This document shows, one piece after another, positions 1-3,792 of a DNA stretch of 6,612 bases (within the stretch, counting starts at the first letter, position 1; each line of letters begins with the position of its first letter). Made by a program: the position numbers and the translations under genes. Origin of the DNA: Candidatus Uhrbacteria bacterium RIFOXYB12_FULL_58_10. GTDB lineage: Bacteria > Patescibacteriota > Patescibacteriia > UBA9934 > GWF2-40-263. The notes below the pieces were generated by a model, which searched no databases, was not told where the DNA came from, and saw only the letters and a program-made list of their open reading frames with translations. Where the stretch lies: NCBI GenBank assembly GCA_943348955.1, contig CALQZE010000020.1:1-6612 (forward strand), written 5' to 3'.

Positions 1-1224
1 CTCGTAGAAAAGAATAATCAGGCGAGAAACAAGACAATTGATATTTCTCTCGTAAAAACGCTTGCAGAATCGCGTCGTATTTTAGTCGAAGCGATTCAAG
101 AACTTCGCACGGTAGCGAATCAGGTTGCGGAGAAAATCCCGACAGCGACGGCAGAAGAACGACCTGGACTCATCGAACAAGGAAAAGCGTTGAAAGAACA
201 AGTGAAGGCAAAAGAGCTTGAGCTTTCAGAAATCGAACCAGCACTCGATGTAGAACTGCGCAAGTTTCCAAATATTTTAAGAAGCGATGTTCCAATCGGA
301 AAAGACGAAACTTCAAATGAGGTTGTACGTCTTTTTATGGAACCAACTGCTTTTGCATTTGAACCAAAGGATCACATGACACTCGGTGAATCATTGAACA
401 TGATTGATGCGGAGCGAGCCACAAAAGTTTCCGGAGCGCGTTTCGTGTATTTGAAAGGGGATTTGGTCATGCTTGAATTCGCTCTTGTTCAATACGCTCT
501 GTCTGTTTTGACACGTCGTGGATTTATTCCGGTCATGCCTCCGCATTTGATTTCTCGTGAAGCGATGAGTGCGATGGGATACTTGGATCACGGCGGGGAA
601 GAAGAGGTTTATCATTTGAAAAATGATGATTTGGTGTTGATTGGGACCAGTGAACAAGCGATCGGACCGATGCATATGGGAGAATTATTCGATGCATCTC
701 AATTTCCGTTGCGATATGCTGGATTCTCTCCATGTTATCGTCGTGAAGCGGGAAGCTATGGGCGCGATACCCGTGGAATTTTGCGCATGCACCAGTTTGA
801 TAAAATCGAAATGTTCAGCTTTGTTCTTCCGGAAGTTTCCGATGATGAACATCACATGCTTTTGTCTGTTGAAGAAGAGCTGATGCAAGGATTAAAACTT
901 CCACATCGCGTATTGAAATTGTGTTCTGGTGATATCGGCGCTCCAAGTGCGCGCACATACGATATTGAAACATGGATGCCATCTCAAAACATGTATCGTG
1001 AAACACACTCAACGTCGAACACAACAGATTTCCAAACGCGTCGTCTCAATATTCGTGTAAAGCATGAAGGAAAAAATATTCTTGCGCACGCATTGAACGG
1101 AACCGCGTTTGCAATCGGTCGTACACTTATCGCGATCATGGAAAACTATCAACAAGAAGACGGATCGATTGTTGTTCCAGAAGTCTTGAGAAATTATGTT
1201 GGAAAAGATCTGATCAAAAAATAA
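1..1224 (+). CDS. serS: Seryl-tRNA synthetase, 5'-truncated by the window edge
   Basis: Class II aminoacyl-tRNA synthetase that charges tRNA(Ser) with serine in the cytoplasm. The reading frame is open from base 1, and 407 residues are visible. Bacterial SerRS is about 420-430 residues, so roughly 15-25 N-terminal residues lie outside the window; the TTG at 190 is internal. Fragment residues 1 to about 100 are Lys/Glu/Ala-rich and match the helical tRNA-binding arm. The catalytic core follows: the serine-binding TxE motif (GTSEQA, TSE at 216-218), class II motif 2 (YRREAGSYGRDTRG, from residue 246, then RMHQFDK), the segment ETHSTSNTTDFQTRR, and motif 3 (NGTAFAIGRTL, Arg at 374, then MENYQQEDGS). 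Two positions differ from the common bacterial pattern: THSTSN replaces SSCSN, and GTAFAIGR replaces GSGLAVGR. The key binding residues are retained, so the enzyme should be active. A terminator follows at 1352-1380. The family assignment is essentially certain. Confidence 0.97.
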   Translation, partial: LVEKNNQARNKTIDISLVKTLAESRRILVEAIQELRTVANQVAEKIPTATAEERPGLIEQGKALKEQVKAKELELSEIEPALDVELRKFPNILRSDVPIGKDETSNEVVRLFMEPTAFAFEPKDHMTLGESLNMIDAERATKVSGARFVYLKGDLVMLEFALVQYALSVLTRRGFIPVMPPHLISREAMSAMGYLDHGGEEEVYHLKNDDLVLIGTSEQAIGPMHMGELFDASQFPLRYAGFSPCYRREAGSYGRDTRGILRMHQFDKIEMFSFVLPEVSDDEHHMLLSVEEELMQGLKLPHRVLKLCSGDIGAPSARTYDIETWMPSQNMYRETHSTSNTTDFQTRRLNIRVKHEGKNILAHALNGTAFAIGRTLIAIMENYQQEDGSIVVPEVLRNYVGKDLIKK

Positions 1225-1241
1225 ATGTTACACACAGAAAA

Positions 1242-1299
1242 CATTCCGCGAAGACGTGGAGAGAAAATATCTCTCAAGTTCGCAAAGAATTGTGGAATG
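1242..1299 (+). other. Nested inverted repeat in the serS 3' region
   Basis: Three inverted repeats sit one inside another. CATTCC (1242-1247) pairs with GGAATG (1294-1299). GCGAA (1248-1252) pairs with TTCGC (1279-1283). GAGAGA (1259-1264) pairs with TCTCTC (1270-1275) around an AAATA loop. The outer two stems abut on the left side and are separated by a 10-base bulge on the right. It lies between the serS stop codon and the terminator, so it would be transcribed as serS 3' UTR. No U-tract follows it, so it is not itself a terminator. It could be a stabilising 3' structure or the body of a small RNA. Folding was done by eye only. Confidence 0.4.
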
Positions 1300-1316
1300 C
1301 ATTTTGTCATGTCGCT

Positions 1317-1345
1317 TTGACACGAACAAAATAATTCGCTAAATT
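1317..1345 (+). promoter_or_regulatory. Possible sigma-70 promoter between serS and its terminator
   Basis: A perfect TTGACA (1317-1322) lies exactly 17 bases before TAAATT (1340-1345), which matches four of six positions of the -10 consensus. Transcription would begin near 1352, the first base of the terminator stem. Most transcripts from it would therefore end within about 30 bases. It is either a chance match or a source of a tiny RNA or of read-through transcripts towards the peptidase gene. Confidence 0.22.
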
Positions 1346-1351
1346 TAGCCT

Positions 1352-1380
1352 AAAAACGCTTGACAATCAAGCGTTTTTTT
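1352..1380 (+). terminator. Intrinsic terminator after serS
   Basis: A perfect 12-base-pair stem, AAAAACGCTTGA (1352-1363) with TCAAGCGTTTTT (1367-1378), closes on a CAA loop and runs into seven T residues (1374-1380). The A-run at the left foot means the same hairpin would also end minus-strand transcription, although no minus-strand gene was found here. It ends the serS transcript about 130 bases after the stop codon and separates it from the peptidase gene. Confidence 0.93.
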
Positions 1381-1564
1381 GATGTTCTATATTCAGATCA
1401 CGACGCACACATGCAACACAACTTCTGACGGACGCGATGAGAAAAACCTGGATGATTACACGACGTTTTTCGAACCGATTCGATGGAAACCCGCATGGGA
1501 ATCTTGATTTCACAGACAATTTCTTTGATAGGTAGGCGGCACAATTTATTTCTTGTTGGGAACA
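1381..1564. other. Non-coding stretch upstream of the peptidase leader
   Basis: This is the middle of the 443-base gap between serS and the peptidase gene. No credible gene was found. The only structure noticed is a small hairpin at 1465-1490: GTTTT and TCGAA pair with TTCGA and GAAAC around CCGA, with a two-base TG bulge. A TATATT at 1388-1393 resembles a -10 box but lacks a properly spaced -35. The DNA from 1380 to 1650 looks richer in CG and ACG words than the serS coding sequence, which could reflect a decayed or acquired segment, but this was not measured. Confidence 0.4.
1525..1552 (+). promoter_or_regulatory. Weak candidate promoter for the peptidase gene
   Basis: TTGATA (1525-1530) matches five of six bases of the -35 consensus. 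It is followed after 16 bases by TATTTC (1547-1552), which matches only three of six bases of the -10. Transcription would start near 1559, just before the paired leader elements at 1570-1636. The position is sensible because a terminator at 1352-1380 cuts the gene off from serS. The -10 is poor, so this is a best guess. Confidence 0.2.
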
Positions 1565-1569
1565 GGTTT

Positions 1570-1636
1570 GTCAACCGACTCGCAGGCGCATGCAGATCTC
1601 GTGCGCCAAGCGAGGCAGTTGACCGCGTCGGTCAAC
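1570..1636 (+). promoter_or_regulatory. Leader with two mutually exclusive hairpins
   Basis: Structure A is a long hairpin. GTCAAC (1570-1575) pairs with GTTGAC (1618-1623), CTCGC (1579-1583) with GCGAG (1610-1614), and GGCGCA (1585-1590) with TGCGCC (1602-1607), leaving an 11-base apical loop at 1591-1601. Structure B is a perfect 8-base-pair hairpin, GTTGACCG (1618-1625) with CGGTCAAC (1629-1636) around CGT. Both need GTTGAC at 1618-1623, so they cannot form together. The element lies 22 bases before the ribosome-binding site of the peptidase gene and is not followed by a U-tract. A switch acting on translation or RNA stability is possible. It matches no riboswitch class I recognise. The complementarity is seen; a regulatory role is inferred. 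Confidence 0.45.
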
Positions 1637-1657
1637 TCCTCATTGCAAACAGCAAAT

Positions 1658-1661
1658 GGAG
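1658..1661 (+). promoter_or_regulatory. Ribosome-binding site that fixes the peptidase start
   Basis: GGAG lies six bases upstream of ATG 1668, a near-ideal Shine-Dalgarno spacing. The in-frame ATG at 1656 overlaps this GGAG and has no purine-rich motif of its own. The start is therefore placed at 1668, and the protein begins MRNDSSWIW. Confidence 0.75.
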
Positions 1662-1667
1662 TGTGTC

Positions 1668-3683
1668 ATGCGTAACGATTCATCGTGGATCTGGTTTCTT
1701 CTCTCTTTCACCATCCTCACATTTCTGAGTTCGTTTACTCAGACGGGATGTGCAGATCTCGGTCCGTATCACACTCCGCTCGTCGCGGAACACAGTTCAT
1801 CTGAGATGGGCGGCACGGAGCCGATCATTCAGATGCCGTTTCAGAGCGGAAAATCCTCGCAATGTGTGCAAGGTGCGGGAGGGTCGTTTAGTCACGACAA
1901 TGCCGCAACCAAGTACGACATCGATTTCGATACGTCGAATACGACTAAAGAAGAGTTGTTTTCGCCCGTGTCTGGAACCGCGTACGTGCACATGGAGGAT
2001 GCGTCGAAGAATTTCGGCAATCATGTGTGTATCGATCTCGGTAACGGATCGTATGTCATTCTTGGACACATGAGTGATATTCATGTCACGAATGGGCAAC
2101 CTGTCTCTGTCGGACAACTGCTTGGACACGAAGGGTGTACGGGATATTGCAGTGGTGATCACGTGCATGTCGGTCTTCACAAAGGGGACGCGAAGTTGAT
2201 GGGGCAGTTTGGTGTTTCGATCCCGGTGAACTATCTGCTTGGAGATAAAACTTCGAGCAGTGCGGCAAAAGCAATCCCGAGCTCTTCACTTGTCTGTGGA
2301 TTGAAATCGTTCGGCGACGCGGTCGACGGACATTTCTACACGTCGACGTTGCCTGTTTCTCTCTGGCACCCAGAAGGAACGCTGATCAAAACTTCTGTCG
2401 GTTCGAAAGTTTACCTGGTTGAAAAAGGGAATACATTTTCTTGGATTCAAAATGAAACGGCTTTTACGAGCCGTGGATACGATTTCAAAAAAGTCGTTCT
2501 TGTCTCGGAAGAAGAAATTCCTTGTTATGATCCGGGTGTAGACATCTTCGGAAAGGGATATGTCGATGCGTTCTACGACAGCTCGAATCAACTTTGGCTT
2601 TTCGTCGGGGCAAAAAATGCACCTGATCGTTCACGCAGACGCGTTCTTCCGAATTCTTGGTCGCTCGTTCTCTCTTCGTGGGGACTAACGTATTCGACAC
2701 AGTCTCCGCCACAGCAGGCGTCGCAAGATGTCGTATCGTTTAGTGATTGGCCCGTCTTGTCTGAAAATGCTTCGTTTCGCGAAGGAACTCTCGTAAGGGA
2801 GACATCACATTCGGATGTGTATGTGATTACGGGTGGAGTCGCCGTCCCGATTGCGAATTGGGATACGTTTCTTCTGCTCGGATATCATGCAAGTCAAATT
2901 CTGACGGTTCCAGATGGAGAACTTTCTCTTATTCAGAATGCGGTTGGAAACTGCTCGGCATCTCTGTGGTGTCTTGAAAAAAGTATGATCGCAAGCTGCG
3001 GAGGAAATGGTTTTTTCATTCAAGACACACCTTCCAAATCGAGCGATGTTCCAATCTCAATCAGTTCGGTGAAGGAATCCGACGCAGGATCAACAGATTC
3101 GACAGATACTTCAACTTCGTCAAATCAACCAGACGCAGGTTCGACTTCAGAACCTGTTGCGGAAGTTGATGCGGGTTCTGTTCCCAAAGACACAGACACA
3201 TTGAAACCACCATCAACTCCTGTTTCATCGAAAGATGATGTATGGCTCAACGATTACGGTCTCGATGGAGCGCAGGAGACGCTCATGATTCGTGATGATC
3301 GTTGGCTCAATTCGAGTCTTGTTGGAAAAGATGTATACGTGTACGGCGTTGGTGGATGTTTTGACAATATTCTGACCGAATCTGATCGCGTGTCATCTTC
3401 AAATGGGTATTATCAAGTTGATTTTTCTAAGTTCAATAATGCTTGCATTGGCGAACTGACTCTTGTCTCGACGATCGGTACGGATGGAAATCCTCCGAAC
3501 GCGTCGATGACCAATTGGTACTGGTGGCAAGACGCTCCGTTTTGTTACGGAGGTTCCATGCTTTGTCAGCTTGAAAAGAACAACACCTCTTGGGAAGAAT
3601 GGCTCCTGCGCGTCTCGTGGAATCCTTCGAACGGCCTTCAGTCCGCCGGTAATGGTTTCACAAAAAACTCTCAACTCAAGTAA
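1668..3683 (+). CDS. Exported M23 (LytM-like) metallopeptidase with repeat modules and a novel C-terminal domain
   Basis: Predicted 671-residue envelope protein. Residues 1-28 form an export signal: a short N-region, a hydrophobic core (WIWFLLSFTILTFLSSF), then TQTGC. Cys28 could be lipidated, but Gln at -3 is not canonical, so ordinary cleavage or an anchor is also possible. Residues 70-191 are an M23/LytM zinc peptidase domain, the family that cuts peptidoglycan cross-links. All expected residues are present: His76 and the Asp of YDIDF (86) with the longer spacing some members use, His134 in LGHMSDI, and HVH (165-167). Residues 234-285, 303-342 and 370-422 look like three diverged copies of one module. 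A Ser/Thr/Asp-rich linker (about 460-520) carries three DAGS motifs. The last 149 residues are Trp- and Cys-rich and unrecognised. Mature Cys residues number 14, suggesting disulfides. The gene is monocistronic, with a terminator directly after the stop. The M23 call is firm; the substrate is unknown, and it could bind rather than cut. Confidence 0.88.
   Translation: MRNDSSWIWFLLSFTILTFLSSFTQTGCADLGPYHTPLVAEHSSSEMGGTEPIIQMPFQSGKSSQCVQGAGGSFSHDNAATKYDIDFDTSNTTKEELFSPVSGTAYVHMEDASKNFGNHVCIDLGNGSYVILGHMSDIHVTNGQPVSVGQLLGHEGCTGYCSGDHVHVGLHKGDAKLMGQFGVSIPVNYLLGDKTSSSAAKAIPSSSLVCGLKSFGDAVDGHFYTSTLPVSLWHPEGTLIKTSVGSKVYLVEKGNTFSWIQNETAFTSRGYDFKKVVLVSEEEIPCYDPGVDIFGKGYVDAFYDSSNQLWLFVGAKNAPDRSRRRVLPNSWSLVLSSWGLTYSTQSPPQQASQDVVSFSDWPVLSENASFREGTLVRETSHSDVYVITGGVAVPIANWDTFLLLGYHASQILTVPDGELSLIQNAVGNCSASLWCLEKSMIASCGGNGFFIQDTPSKSSDVPISISSVKESDAGSTDSTDTSTSSNQPDAGSTSEPVAEVDAGSVPKDTDTLKPPSTPVSSKDDVWLNDYGLDGAQETLMIRDDRWLNSSLVGKDVYVYGVGGCFDNILTESDRVSSSNGYYQVDFSKFNNACIGELTLVSTIGTDGNPPNASMTNWYWWQDAPFCYGGSMLCQLEKNNTSWEEWLLRVSWNPSNGLQSAGNGFTKNSQLK
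2367..2933 (+). repeat. Three diverged copies of a ~50-residue module in the peptidase
   Basis: Copies 1 and 3 align well by eye. Copy 1 (residues 234-285) has EGTLIK, VYLVEKG, F at the end of an NETAF turn, GY, VVLVSEEE. Copy 3 (370-422) has EGTLVR, VYVITGG, F in WDTF, GY, ILTVPDGE. Copy 2 (303-342) is degenerate, keeping LWLFVG, RRVLPNSW and WGL. The pattern resembles a module I recall from other bacterial surface proteins, in which an EGTLV..VY.I..G core is followed by F..LGY. I know no biochemical role for it. Binding to wall polymers is a guess from its place beside an M23 domain. Confidence 0.5.
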
Positions 3684-3689
3684 CACACT

Positions 3690-3720
3690 TTCCTGATCGT
3701 ACTCGATCGGGAATTTTTTT
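3690..3720 (+). terminator. Intrinsic terminator after the peptidase gene
   Basis: TTCCTGATCG (3690-3699) pairs with CGATCGGGAA (3704-3713) around a TACT loop. The stem has ten base pairs including one G-U, and is followed by seven T residues (3714-3720). It starts seven bases after the stop codon, so it ends the peptidase transcript and insulates the secretion gene downstream. Confidence 0.92.
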
Positions 3721-3772
3721 ATTTTCCTGATTTTTTCATCCCCACATTTGCATTCTACTCACAACACTTCTA

Positions 3773-3781
3773 TGTTATACT
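3773..3781 (+). promoter_or_regulatory. Extended -10 promoter for the VirB6-like gene
   Basis: TGT followed by TATACT (3776-3781) is an extended -10 element matching five of six -10 bases plus the upstream TG. No good -35 stands 17 bases upstream (TTCTAC at 3753-3758), as is common where the extended -10 carries the recognition. Transcription should start at about 3787-3790, only three to six bases before ATG 3793. With the terminator at 3690-3720 just upstream, this is the natural promoter for the downstream gene. Confidence 0.6.
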
Positions 3782-3792
3782 TTACTCAAACT

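Noticed and set aside
190..192. TTG 190 as the start of serS
   Set aside because: The frame is open and SerRS-like back to base 1; starting here would remove most of the tRNA-binding arm.
1360..1393. TTGACA inside the terminator with TATATT as a promoter
   Set aside because: The spacer is 22 bases, too long for a sigma-70 promoter, and the TTGACA is part of the terminator stem.
1570..1623. Resemblance of the long leader hairpin to an integron attC site
   Set aside because: The shape fits (outer box, unpaired spacer, inner box, bulge, loop), and GTTGACC is one base off GTTRRRY. The left end has two mismatches to RYYYAAC, no second site lies after the peptidase gene, and no integrase is visible.
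1618..1636. 8-base-pair hairpin as a terminator before the peptidase gene
   Set aside because: It is not followed by a T-run (TCCTCATTGC), so it is unlikely to end transcription. It is kept only as a leader structure.
1656..1658. ATG 1656 as the peptidase start
   Set aside because: It overlaps the GGAG that serves ATG 1668 at ideal spacing, and has no ribosome-binding site of its own.
1483..1728. 81-codon open frame beginning METRMG
   Set aside because: It overlaps the leader hairpins, the ribosome-binding site and 61 bases of the peptidase gene in another frame. It has no Shine-Dalgarno sequence and no recognisable protein features.
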